The position numbers and the translations under genes were made by a program. From VXYK01 sp965214565 (GTDB taxonomy: Bacteria; Actinomycetota; Acidimicrobiia; Acidimicrobiales; Aldehydirespiratoraceae), in contig OZ243951.1 of assembly GCA_965214565.1 (NCBI GenBank), positions 1 through 64,000 of the forward strand: DNA of 64,000 nt. Reading direction: 5' to 3'. Every line of letters starts with the position of its first letter. The first letter of the stretch is position 1. The notes beneath the pieces are model-generated. The model did no database searches. It was not told where the DNA came from and was given only the letters and a program-made list of their open reading frames with translations. This document shows positions 36,360 to 44,734 of the stretch, one piece after another.

Positions 36360-36384
36360 CTTCTCTCCCGTGGTCGGTCGGCTC

Positions 36385-36413
36385 ACCATAGAACAATTCT
36401 TGACTTACGTCAA
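36385..36413 (-). promoter_or_regulatory. Promoter of the GH4-transporter operon
   Basis: On the minus strand TTGACG (36408-36413) and TATGGT (36385-36390) are 17 nt apart, placing transcription start near 36378 and a leader of about 19 nt with GGGAGAG before TTG 36359. The -35 lies inside the operator palindrome, so a bound repressor would block polymerase. Confidence 0.5.
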
Positions 36414-36436
36414 CGTTGACGCCATCGTTGACGTAA
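36405..36436. promoter_or_regulatory. LacI-family operator with nested inverted repeats
   Basis: TTACGTCAACG (36405-36415) and CGTTGACGTAA (36426-36436) are perfect 11-bp inverted repeats 10 nt apart. Nested in this is a perfect 14-bp palindrome, CGTCAACGTTGACG (36408-36421), with the CG centre typical of LacI-family operators. It lies between GH4 and the divergent lacI gene and overlaps the GH4 -35 box. It probably binds the adjacent regulator and controls both directions. Confidence 0.75.
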
Positions 36437-36539
36437 CGTGCACTGATCCAGGGTCGCCGACCGGCCGTTGAGTCCACACTCCCGAGAATCCAGAGGCTAG
36501 ACAGTTAGCATCGCCGTACACCGAAAGACGCAGAACGAG

Positions 36540-37538
36540 ATGGCAACAGGAGCAACCCTACGAGACGTGGCCGACAGGGTCGGAGTGTCGCCTCGCACGG
36601 TATCCAGAGTCGTCAACGACGAGGGGGGGTTCTCCAAGGCGACCCGGGCCAGGGTGCTCGAAGCGGTGGAGGATCTCGGATACCAGCCGAACATGTTGGC
36701 CCGCGGCTTGATCACCCGCCGCAGCGGCACGGTTGGACTCGTCGGCGCAGACATGACCGACCCGTTCTTCCCCGCGATGGCCGAGGGTATCCAGAACGAG
36801 GCCCGCGAGACCGGTCGCACAATGTTCTTCGCAAGCAACGACGGCGATCCCCATCGCCAGGCCGAAGTGTTCAGATCGCTGCTGTCGCACGCGGTCGACG
36901 GAGTGATCGTTTTCCCTGCCCCCGGGACGGTCGAACAGTTGGCCGCCTACGCTCGGCGCGGGATGCCTCTGGTGATCGTCGACGACATCGTCGAGTTCCC
37001 CAATCTCGCTTCGGTGTCGTTCGATCTCGAGGACGGTGCCCACCAGGCGGCACAACATCTGCTCGCTACCGGCAGACGCAGGATCGGCATGATCGGCTCG
37101 GAGGTCACAGTTCCCCGAAACCGACGCCGGGAGCGGGGATTCTTGCGAGCGTTCGAGAAGGCACCCACGGGTACTGCCCCCCCGGAACTGGTCCGCGAGC
37201 AACCGACGGTGACCGGAGGATCAGACGGGTTGAAGAAGCTCCTTGAACGCCGACCCGACCTCGACGGGATCTTCGCCTTCAACGACTCAATGGCCGTCGG
37301 CGCCATGCGTGCGGCACAGTCGGCCGGCTACCGCGTCCCCGACGATCTGGCCATAGTCGGCTGCAACGACATCGAACTGAGTGGACTGGTGAACCCCAGG
37401 CTGACCACCATCAGACTCGACCGCCGCCGACTGAGCGCGGAAGCGATCCGAGTCCTCCATGATCTGATTGAGGCTCCGGGCGCCAACCCCGCACCCGTGG
37501 TGCTGCCCGTGGAACTCGTGGTGCGGGAATCGACATGA
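36540..37538 (+). CDS. LacI-family transcriptional regulator
   Basis: LacI/GalR repressor, 332 aa. The N-terminal helix-turn-helix (TLRDVADRVGVSPRTVSRVV) and hinge helix (YQPNMLARGL) are followed by a periplasmic-binding-protein-like sensor domain (from GTVGLVGADMTDPFF). It is divergent from the GH4-transporter operon and 43 nt upstream of galactokinase on the same strand, so it probably senses the galactoside or a derivative and regulates both operons through the operator at 36405-36436. Confidence 0.94.
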   Translation: MATGATLRDVADRVGVSPRTVSRVVNDEGGFSKATRARVLEAVEDLGYQPNMLARGLITRRSGTVGLVGADMTDPFFPAMAEGIQNEARETGRTMFFASNDGDPHRQAEVFRSLLSHAVDGVIVFPAPGTVEQLAAYARRGMPLVIVDDIVEFPNLASVSFDLEDGAHQAAQHLLATGRRRIGMIGSEVTVPRNRRRERGFLRAFEKAPTGTAPPELVREQPTVTGGSDGLKKLLERRPDLDGIFAFNDSMAVGAMRAAQSAGYRVPDDLAIVGCNDIELSGLVNPRLTTIRLDRRRLSAEAIRVLHDLIEAPGANPAPVVLPVELVVREST

Positions 37539-37581
37539 TCGAGGGATTCGGAGCGACTCCCGAATCCGGCGCGGCGTGAAC

Positions 37582-38769
37582 ATGGTGAGCGCTGACCGCA
37601 GCAGCAGCTCGCCTGCGATGGACCGGGCGATCCTGCGCCATCGGCAGCGCTGGGGCACGCCCGAAGTCGTGGGCCGCGCACCCGGACGGGTCAACCTGAT
37701 CGGCGAGCACACCGACTACAACGACGGATTCGTGCTGCCGATGGCGCTGCCCTTCGACACCGTCGTCGCAGCGCGGCGAGCACCCGAAGGGTCGAGCACC
37801 GAGGTCTTCTCAGAGGACTTCGGGCACGCTGTGCTGGCGCCGTCGACCGCAGAGATCGACCCGACAGACTGGTCCGTCTACCTGCACGGCGTCCACCGCC
37901 TACTTCACGCCGAGGGTTTCCGCCCCGGGCCGTGGCACGCCACCATCGCCACCGACATACCTGCCGGTGCGGGGCTGTCGTCGTCCGCAGCCCTCGAAGT
38001 GGCGGTCGTGTCGACCATCCTGCACCTGGCCGGCGGCGAACAATCCGCCGCGCAGATCGCCCGACTTTGCCAACGGGTAGACAACGAATTGGTGGGGATT
38101 CCCAGCGGGATCATGGATCAGATGATCTCGGCTTCAGCGCTGGCCCGACACGCCTCTTTGATCGACTGCCGCTCTCTGCGCGTTAAGCCCTACCCGCTTC
38201 CGGGGGACTCGGTTGTGGCGGTGATGGACACGAAGACCCGCCGTCAACTCGTCGACTCCGAGTACTCCGACCGCCGCTCGGCATGTGTCCGTGCGGCCGC
38301 GGCCATGGGCGTGGATTCGCTCCGTGACGCTCGGCTGACCGACCTCGAACGGATCCCGTCCGACCTTGCTGTCGAGCGGCGTCGGGCGCACCATGTGATC
38401 ACCGAGAACCAGCGCACGGTCGACGCCGCGCAGACGATGGCTGTCGGTGACGCCGCGGCCCTCGGCAAGCTGATGGACACCAGTCACGACAGCCTGCGCG
38501 ACGACTACGAAGTCTCAGGGCCCGCACTGGATCAGATGGTCGAGATCGCCCGGGAGAGCGCCGGCTGCTTCGGTGCGCGCATGACCGGAGGCGGTTTCGC
38601 GGGCTGCGCAGTGGCGCTGGTGCAAACCGAGGCGGCAACCGAGTTTCAAAAGTGTGTAGCACAGCGCTACCGCGACGAGAGCGGCCTCGACGCCGAGATC
38701 TGGCTCTGCGAACCCGCCGCCGGCGCTTCGGTCACCTCCGTCTCAGGCAACATCGACGCAGCGTTCTAG
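37582..38769 (+). CDS. galK: Galactokinase
   Basis: GHMP-family galactokinase, 395 aa, making galactose 1-phosphate, the first Leloir pathway step. The galactokinase signature GRVNLIGEHTDYNDGFVLP, ATP-binding AGLSSSAALEVA, GIMDQM and MTGGGFAGC are all present. ATG 37582 was chosen over the longer frame that overlaps lacI. The gene follows lacI, so it may be cotranscribed with its regulator. galT and galE are not in the window. The stop overlaps the convergent thioredoxin gene stop (CTAG). Confidence 0.94.
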   Translation: MVSADRSSSSPAMDRAILRHRQRWGTPEVVGRAPGRVNLIGEHTDYNDGFVLPMALPFDTVVAARRAPEGSSTEVFSEDFGHAVLAPSTAEIDPTDWSVYLHGVHRLLHAEGFRPGPWHATIATDIPAGAGLSSSAALEVAVVSTILHLAGGEQSAAQIARLCQRVDNELVGIPSGIMDQMISASALARHASLIDCRSLRVKPYPLPGDSVVAVMDTKTRRQLVDSEYSDRRSACVRAAAAMGVDSLRDARLTDLERIPSDLAVERRRAHHVITENQRTVDAAQTMAVGDAAALGKLMDTSHDSLRDDYEVSGPALDQMVEIARESAGCFGARMTGGGFAGCAVALVQTEAATEFQKCVAQRYRDESGLDAEIWLCEPAAGASVTSVSGNIDAAF

Positions 38770-39464
38770 AACAGCGCGGTGCTCAGCTTGCGGCGCCACA
38801 GTGCGCTGCGAGGATCATCGGGGCCGAGCGCCTCAAGCAGGTCGAGAAACCTCATGCGGGCCTCGTCGTCGGTCTTCACCGTCGCCAACAGTTCAGCGAG
38901 GATCTCCCCGACGTCGTCACCGACTCCGCCGGTGCGGGCCAAAGCTATGATCCGGCGGGTCTCGGCCGATTCTGGGATGCGCTCCAGCAGTTGCAACCCC
39001 GAATCCACCTCACCCTGGGACACCAACAATTCCGCCAACGCCGTGACAGCAGCGGGATTGTCGGGCTCGAGCTTCAACGCCGCGACCAACGACTGCTCGT
39101 CGCCGATCGCCACCAACCTCTCAACCTCGCTCTGCTCCGGCGCCGGCACGAGGCGCGCCACGAACTCACGCACCTGGGCCTCCCCCTGGGCGCCCATGAA
39201 GCCGTCGACAGCCTGCCCGTCAACCATCGCGTACACGGCAGGAATCGACTGCACTTTGAACGCTTGGGCCACGGCCGGGTTGGCGTCGATGTCGATCTTC
39301 GCCAACTCGACCGCTCCGTTGGTCTCGGCGACGACCTTCTCGAGTATCGGAGTTAGCTGCTTGCATGGTCCGCACCACTGTGCCCAAAGATCCACGACGA
39401 CTGGTACCGTCTTGGAGCGCTGCACAACATCGCGGTCGAATGTCGAGTCGGTTACATCGGCCAT
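38766..39464 (-). CDS. Thioredoxin-domain protein with TPR-like C-terminus (CnoX/YbbN type)
   Basis: A 232-aa protein with an N-terminal thioredoxin domain (VVVDLWAQWCGPCKQLTPIL, active site WCGPC) followed by helical tetratricopeptide-like repeats (about 115-232). This arrangement matches the YbbN/CnoX group, chaperone-like thioredoxins that protect proteins under oxidative stress; the actinobacterial members are less studied. ATG 39464 starts at the family N-terminus; the open frame continues upstream without support. Confidence 0.9.
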   Translation of the reverse strand: MADVTDSTFDRDVVQRSKTVPVVVDLWAQWCGPCKQLTPILEKVVAETNGAVELAKIDIDANPAVAQAFKVQSIPAVYAMVDGQAVDGFMGAQGEAQVREFVARLVPAPEQSEVERLVAIGDEQSLVAALKLEPDNPAAVTALAELLVSQGEVDSGLQLLERIPESAETRRIIALARTGGVGDDVGEILAELLATVKTDDEARMRFLDLLEALGPDDPRSALWRRKLSTALF

Positions 39465-39581
39465 AGTGTCGTGCAAGGTAGCGCAACGGCGGTCGATTCC
39501 CTTCCCCCACCAGTTTCGGGCCATCATGTTCGACCGACGAACAACCCCACACTCCCGCCGACCTGGAGGCAACGAAAACCA

Positions 39582-40517
39582 ATGAGTTCTGCCATCGACC
39601 CTGAGCAGTTGTATCGAGTGCTGCGAACCCCTGATGTCGTCGATCCAGTCCTGCTGGTCCATTTCGACGGCTGGGTCGACGCGGGACGGGGTGCCAGAAC
39701 CGCGATCCGCCATATCAGCAATGTCACCGGGGCCGAGAAGTTGGCGGAGTTCAACACCGAGTTCCTGCTCGACTATCGGGCGCATCGACCGACGCTGCAC
39801 ATCGTCAACGGCATCAACGCCGACATCGACTGGCCCGTCATCGAACTCACTGCAGGGCGTGACAGCGACGACCGCGACGTGCTCATCCTCAGCGGATCCG
39901 AACCGGACCACAACTGGCGATCATTCGTCGAGGCGGTCGTCGTGCTCGGCAAGCGGTTCGGAGTGCGTCGGCTGGTCAGCCTCGGGGCTTACCCGGCGGC
40001 CGTCCCCCACACTCGCAGCACCCGCCTGACCATCACCTCCCCCACTCCTGAGTTGGTGCGCGCCAACCAGACCGGGGCGACCCTCGAAGTGCCCGCCGGC
40101 ATGGCCGCGGCGATCGAGGCTGCCTTCACCGCAGCAGGGATCGCCTCGCTGAGCCTCTGGGCGCAGGTCCCCCATTACATTGCTGCGGCCCCCTACCCCG
40201 CCGCCGCGCTGTCGCTCATCGAGGGGCTCGACGACACCGCAGGCATAAGCATCAACAGCGGCGACCTCTCCGAACACGCCCTGACGATCCGCAACCAACT
40301 CGACGCGCTCATCGCTGAAGACGAGGACCACGCCCAGACCATCGCCCAACTCGAACGCCATCACGACGAGTTCAACCCGGGCGGGATCAGCGCGGAAGGC
40401 ACACTCGCCATCTCTGAAGAACTCGGCGCCCAGTTCGAACGGTTCCTGCGCGACCAGGACGACGCTGCCACACCAGACACCAGCGAGGGAGACGTCGTCG
40501 ACGGGGACCCCGAATGA
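39582..40517 (+). CDS. PAC2 family protein (proteasome assembly chaperone-like)
   Basis: PAC2-family protein, 311 aa, resembling archaeal and eukaryotic proteasome-assembly chaperones and common in actinobacteria. Visible family features are VLLVHFDGWVDAG near the start, ELVRANQTGA, and a central IASLSLWAQVPHYIA region. Function in bacteria is not settled. ATG 39582 follows GGAGG with a rather long spacer. The stop overlaps the start of a short remnant ORF (ATGA). Confidence 0.87.
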   Translation: MSSAIDPEQLYRVLRTPDVVDPVLLVHFDGWVDAGRGARTAIRHISNVTGAEKLAEFNTEFLLDYRAHRPTLHIVNGINADIDWPVIELTAGRDSDDRDVLILSGSEPDHNWRSFVEAVVVLGKRFGVRRLVSLGAYPAAVPHTRSTRLTITSPTPELVRANQTGATLEVPAGMAAAIEAAFTAAGIASLSLWAQVPHYIAAAPYPAAALSLIEGLDDTAGISINSGDLSEHALTIRNQLDALIAEDEDHAQTIAQLERHHDEFNPGGISAEGTLAISEELGAQFERFLRDQDDAATPDTSEGDVVDGDPE

Positions 40518-40672
40518 AGCTCGATGCCGCGCTCATGGGCCCGCTCGACAGCATCGCTCAGACAGCAGCCGAGATGGAGGCGTTGGGGCTATCAGGGCAG
40601 GGCCCAGAGCTTCCCTTGGCCCACATCTCCAACCAACTGCGCGCCTGGGGGTGCGGTTGCGTCCGCACGTAG
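40514..40672 (+). pseudogene. Remnant of an LLM-class F420-dependent oxidoreductase
   Basis: A 52-codon ORF beginning MKLDAALMGPLDSIAQTAAE and continuing MEALG, which matches the N-terminus of F420-dependent luciferase-like oxidoreductases; the homology stops after about 25 residues. The remaining 27 codons overlap the 3' end of the opposite-strand membrane-protein gene and show no family match. The ATG overlaps the PAC2 stop (ATGA), so an oxidoreductase gene was probably once cotranscribed with PAC2 and lost in a rearrangement. Recognition is by pattern memory. Confidence 0.5.
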
Positions 40673-42268
40673 CAGCAGATGGGACGTCTCTGGGCTGATC
40701 TTGTCCGGGGCGACCTCGACTGAGGTGTCGTCGAACCCGACTTCCCAGGCGACCGCACCCGTCAGGTTTACAGACAACCCAGGCGTGTCGACGGCGATCT
40801 GGGATATCTCGACATCCTCCAGCGCCTCTTGAACAGAGCTCAAAGCGGCTGTAGCGAACAGTTGGTCGAGCGCTTCGAGGTCCGAGGCGGTTCCGAGGCA
40901 CAGCGCGGCCAACGCCAGACAACATCCCAGCCAGGGCTGCGACAACCTGAACGCCATGAGCAGCACGACGCCGACCAGCACCGCCACCAACGCGGCCGCG
41001 CCCGGTTCAAAGACGTCATTGCCGAACGGCGCGCCGCCGGCCTCGACGCCGAGCATCATGACCGGAGACCGGGAGTTGCCCCAGTTGTCACCTGCACCGG
41101 CCCATGCACCCCACACTCCCGAAGCGACGATGGCAGCGGTCATGGCGAGGCCCGCCCGAGCAGCACGCATCCTCGTTGAACCGATGATCCCCAACGCAAC
41201 GAGGGTGGGTGCCAAGACCTCGATATAGCGCCCGTGGAGGTATGCGTCGGCACGTCCCACACCGGTGAGGAACCATCCAGCAACGACGACCACGGCGAGT
41301 CCGGCAACAAATACCCACGGCCCGACCGGCGGCGACCGGAGCAGCAGCACCAACCCGATGGCAGCAAACCCCGCGGTGGCGAGCACCAGATAGGCGACCG
41401 TCCCGGTGCCTCGCAGTAGCATCTCGGGGGCTTCGGCCAGGCCCCGACGGCCAGCCAGATCAACCACGTCGTAGGTGCCGCTGCTGGCGAACGCCGCGCT
41501 CGCAACGGTGCGGCGCACTCCTTCGACTGCGGCCAAGCCCAGCAAACCGCCTCCTCCGACGACGAGCGTGGCAGCCCCGGAGAGGGCCGGCTCGCTTCGG
41601 CTGGCGGCAGGATCGGGCGGCGCGGCGAAGCTGCTGCGGATCCGCCAGCGTCTGACCAGGCGGTCGAACCGGGCGATACAGGGGACAGCCAGAACGACCA
41701 CCAGCGCGGCCGCACCCATCCGCGGGTGGCCCGCGAACAGCGCTGCCGCCCCCCCGACGACCGCGATCGCCCGGCGGTATGACTGACGTTCCACGAACCG
41801 GATCAGGAACAGGACGCTCAGCGCCACCAGCAGAGGCAGCAGTCGCTCGGTCCAGACGATAGAGGCGGTCGACATCTGAGCCGGCAGCGAGGCTCCGACC
41901 ACCGCGGCGACCAGCGACCACCGCGGCGAGGCTCCGGTGAGCCGCCTCACAACCGCATAGAGAACTGGCACCAGCGCGGCGCCGAGCAGCCCGTTGAGAA
42001 CCCGAGCCCAGATCAGCATCGACGACTCGTCGAACCCGAGGGCCCAACCGGGCGCCAGCAGCACGGGATATAGCACCCCGTAAGGAGGTTGATCCGCGAG
42101 CGGCGCCGCTCCCTGACCCGCCAGTGTCCGGGCCATCCCCAGGTAGGCGAGATCGTCGGAAACGAGCAGCGGGCCCGGCGTGAGCATGGCAACCCAACTT
42201 CCGACAACGGCATGCAACGCGGTCACTGCTGCCAAAGTCCTGCGTTCGTTCACAGTGGGCACTGCCAC
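40592..42268 (-). CDS. Polytopic membrane protein, GT-C glycosyltransferase-like
   Basis: A 558-aa protein with about ten hydrophobic segments. The N-terminal arrangement (a first helix, then LLVSDDLAYLGMARTLAGQG with acidic residues in the first external loop) is typical of GT-C/GT39 glycosyltransferases that use lipid-linked sugars. The C-terminal 90 residues are a soluble extracytoplasmic domain. Specific substrate unknown. The gene is alone on its strand and its 3' end overlaps the oxidoreductase remnant by 81 bp, marking a rearrangement junction. Confidence 0.72.
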   Translation of the reverse strand: MAVPTVNERRTLAAVTALHAVVGSWVAMLTPGPLLVSDDLAYLGMARTLAGQGAAPLADQPPYGVLYPVLLAPGWALGFDESSMLIWARVLNGLLGAALVPVLYAVVRRLTGASPRWSLVAAVVGASLPAQMSTASIVWTERLLPLLVALSVLFLIRFVERQSYRRAIAVVGGAAALFAGHPRMGAAALVVVLAVPCIARFDRLVRRWRIRSSFAAPPDPAASRSEPALSGAATLVVGGGGLLGLAAVEGVRRTVASAAFASSGTYDVVDLAGRRGLAEAPEMLLRGTGTVAYLVLATAGFAAIGLVLLLRSPPVGPWVFVAGLAVVVVAGWFLTGVGRADAYLHGRYIEVLAPTLVALGIIGSTRMRAARAGLAMTAAIVASGVWGAWAGAGDNWGNSRSPVMMLGVEAGGAPFGNDVFEPGAAALVAVLVGVVLLMAFRLSQPWLGCCLALAALCLGTASDLEALDQLFATAALSSVQEALEDVEISQIAVDTPGLSVNLTGAVAWEVGFDDTSVEVAPDKISPETSHLLLRADATAPPGAQLVGDVGQGKLWALP

Positions 42269-42341
42269 GACGTTACGCGCCCCACGCTATCTGTAGTGGG
42301 AGGGGCTGGTGCGACTGCTACGCTCCTGTGCTGGAGAACAC

Positions 42342-42414
42342 GGGGCTATAGCTCAGTTGGTAGAGCGCTTCCATGGCATGGAAGAGGTCAGGGGTTCAAT
42401 TCCCCTTAGCTCCA
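42342..42414 (+). tRNA. tRNA-Ala (anticodon GGC)
   Basis: A 73-nt cloverleaf: acceptor GGGGCTA pairs with TAGCTCC, D-arm GCTC-AGTTGGTA-GAGC, anticodon stem CTTCC/GGAAG with loop ATGGCAT (anticodon GGC, reading GCC), and T-arm AGGGG-TTCAATT-CCCCT. The discriminator is A, and CCA is not encoded (CCC follows). The T-loop reads TTCAATT. Confidence 0.95.
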
Positions 42415-42439
42415 CCCGGTTGCCACCGCGCCCCTAGCC

Positions 42440-43462
42440 TCATCGACGTAGCGCGCCGCGGACGATCGTGGCGCAGAGCTGCGCGATAGCGAGGTGCGTC
42501 GCCGGTTCGATGCCATCGACATGGTCGTCGATGATGCCGTGTGTCGAGTTGATCAGCCCTTCAGCAGTCATGACGTCGAGCAGGCGGCGCTCTGCCTCGG
42601 GGGTGTGAAGAACGCTGCGATCGCCGGTGCGGGCCGCCATCGCTGCCACGATCGCCGTGCAGCCCCAGTTCGAGACCGCAGCGGTGACGAGCACATCAGC
42701 CGTCGAGACCGCGCCGATCCCGCCCCCGCAGGGACAGCTGCCGTCGCCGCCGAACGGGATATGGGCCTGCACCTGGTCGGCGACATTGCCCATGCCGATC
42801 TCGTTGCCACCGTCGCCGATCGCCAACACCGGGATGCCACGATCACGGGCAGCGTCGAAAAGGTCGTCGATCCGGGCTCGGCCCATGCCGTAGTCGCGGC
42901 CGCGCATGTTGTAGTAGATCCCGTTGCGATTGCGTCCGACTCGTTCGGTCGAGACCAGCAGATCAGGCTGGAGCTCGTCGAGCATTGCCGTTGCGGCGGC
43001 AGGACCCTCTTCGTCGGTGAGGGGGAACGACCGTGTCGTCATCACAACGAGGCTGGCCTCATCGTTGGCGAGCCGGGCTTGCTCAAAGTCGACCAATGCA
43101 AGACCTCCGGCCTGACAGACCCGGCCGATGGGACCCAGCAACGCCTCCTCGGCAACCAGGGCCACGGTCGCCCGGCGAGTCAATACGATGGCGCGGGCGA
43201 GCGCGGCGGCGCCAGCCGGTCCGTCATTCTCGCCGATGGCCGCGGAGATCCACGCCCGGGAGACCGAGCCTGTGGTGAGGATCACGGTGCCGCCTTCGGG
43301 CACCGAGAGCAGGGCATCGGCAGCCGCGCCGATCAGCGATCTGCCTTGCTGTTCACGGGCGGCGCGGAAGAGTGGTTCTATTCCTCGGTTGCCGACGTCG
43401 AGGTTGACCAGCCGATCGAGTCGATCGTCCAACTCGGCGAGGCGGGCGGCATCCATGGTCAT
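42440..43462 (-). CDS. D-glutamate cyclase-like protein (DUF4392)
   Basis: A 340-aa protein of the DUF4392/glutamate-cyclase-like family, related to the C-terminal part of mitochondrial D-glutamate cyclase, which interconverts D-glutamate and 5-oxo-D-proline. Recognisable pieces are STERVGRNRNGIYYNMRGRD, AIGDGGNEIGMGN and the cysteine loop DGSCPCGGG. The exact substrate is unknown. ATG 43462 overlaps the stop of the upstream PLP enzyme (ATGA) and has GGAAGGA before it. Last gene of the methylamine-type operon. Confidence 0.78.
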   Translation of the reverse strand: MTMDAARLAELDDRLDRLVNLDVGNRGIEPLFRAAREQQGRSLIGAAADALLSVPEGGTVILTTGSVSRAWISAAIGENDGPAGAAALARAIVLTRRATVALVAEEALLGPIGRVCQAGGLALVDFEQARLANDEASLVVMTTRSFPLTDEEGPAAATAMLDELQPDLLVSTERVGRNRNGIYYNMRGRDYGMGRARIDDLFDAARDRGIPVLAIGDGGNEIGMGNVADQVQAHIPFGGDGSCPCGGGIGAVSTADVLVTAAVSNWGCTAIVAAMAARTGDRSVLHTPEAERRLLDVMTAEGLINSTHGIIDDHVDGIEPATHLAIAQLCATIVRGALRR

Positions 43463-44724
43463 AATCCTTCCGTACCGAATAGCGTCGTCGCCACCCAAGC
43501 AGTGTCAGACCCCTGTGCGGCCACGGTCGACAACACGCTGTCGAACGCTCCGGCCAGGACGGTTGGCCCTCCAACACGTGCGACCGCGCCCTCGGTGGGC
43601 TTGAGGCGGATCGAGACTCGACCCCCGGGCTGGCCGTGGGTGTTCACGGTTAGCACCCCGTGTTTGCGCAACAAGACCATCCCCGCAACAGCGGTGATCT
43701 CGCACGGGACCAGCGTGACTGCTTGGCCGCCGGGTCGGGCGTGGACGAGCCGCGTAACCGCTTCCTCTGAGAGGGTCGGACCCAACTCGGAGCGAACGAC
43801 CGCGTCCTGGCCGAGCACCTTGATCAGGGCATCGGCGACCGCTCGACCGTCTTCGACCTCTCGGCGGAGGATCTCGGGATCGAATGCCTCGAGTGAGCGC
43901 AGTGCACCCAGCGCGATCGGGGCCCGCGCCTCGATGCCAAGCTCGCTGGCTTTAGCCAGCACTGCGACCACGACGTCTTCTCGCCCAACCATGACGCCAC
44001 TGCGGGGGCCGCTCAACCCGGCCTTATCGGTGTTGGTGATGGCCGCATCGGCGCCGAGTTCGAGGCTTTTGGCTCCACCGTGCAGAACCGGGCGCAGCCG
44101 CGCGCCGTAGGCCTCGTCCATGAAGACGATGGCACCGGCATCGTGCGCCGCGCTCACGGCCGAGCGGGTGATGTGGTCGTCGAGGCGGGCCAGGGTGCTC
44201 GTTACGGTGGTCACCACCACCAGCGTTGGCGCCATGTCGTCGATTGCCGCTGCGATCGCGTCCGGATCGTCGATCTCCACCAGTTCGGCACCGGCGAGCG
44301 CGCATCCCCGGATCACCGAGGCGTGGCTTCGGTCGCCAGCGGGCACAACCGACACGACGGGGCGATCGCCCGATAGGGCGACCATCGCGGCGACGATGCC
44401 TCCGGACGTGCGGTTGACGACAGCGAAAGCGTCGTCGAATCGGCCGCCGAGATGATCGATCGCGACGTCGCGAAACCGCTCGGCGAAACGTCCGGGCCCG
44501 ACCCACTCTTCGGCGAGGTCAAGATCGCCGGGGGTGAGCGGGAACGCCCGGGAGTTTCCGGTGAAGATCCCGATCGAGTCGATGCCTCGCTCCGCGACTA
44601 CGTCGGCCGCGACCTGTTGGGCGTGCCGAAGTCGGCGCACTTCGGCTGCGCTCGTGTCGAGGAAGGCACCGCGTGCGTAACCCACTGTCGGATCGATCGG
44701 GTTGCCGAAGGCGTCGTCCGTCAT
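43459..44724 (-). CDS. PLP-dependent fold-type I enzyme, SelA/beta-eliminating-lyase-like
   Basis: A 421-aa pyridoxal-phosphate enzyme of the aspartate-aminotransferase fold. VFMDEAYGARLRP carries the Asp that contacts the PLP ring, and AAITNTDKAGLSGPRSG holds the likely Schiff-base lysine. The sequence is closer to SelA-like and beta-eliminating lyases than to classical aminotransferases, so elimination, deamination or racemisation are as likely as transamination. It is coupled to the glutamate-cyclase-like gene, suggesting they act in sequence on an amino acid. Confidence 0.75.
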   Translation of the reverse strand: MTDDAFGNPIDPTVGYARGAFLDTSAAEVRRLRHAQQVAADVVAERGIDSIGIFTGNSRAFPLTPGDLDLAEEWVGPGRFAERFRDVAIDHLGGRFDDAFAVVNRTSGGIVAAMVALSGDRPVVSVVPAGDRSHASVIRGCALAGAELVEIDDPDAIAAAIDDMAPTLVVVTTVTSTLARLDDHITRSAVSAAHDAGAIVFMDEAYGARLRPVLHGGAKSLELGADAAITNTDKAGLSGPRSGVMVGREDVVVAVLAKASELGIEARAPIALGALRSLEAFDPEILRREVEDGRAVADALIKVLGQDAVVRSELGPTLSEEAVTRLVHARPGGQAVTLVPCEITAVAGMVLLRKHGVLTVNTHGQPGGRVSIRLKPTEGAVARVGGPTVLAGAFDSVLSTVAAQGSDTAWVATTLFGTEGL

Positions 44725-44734
44725 CGGCCCGGCC

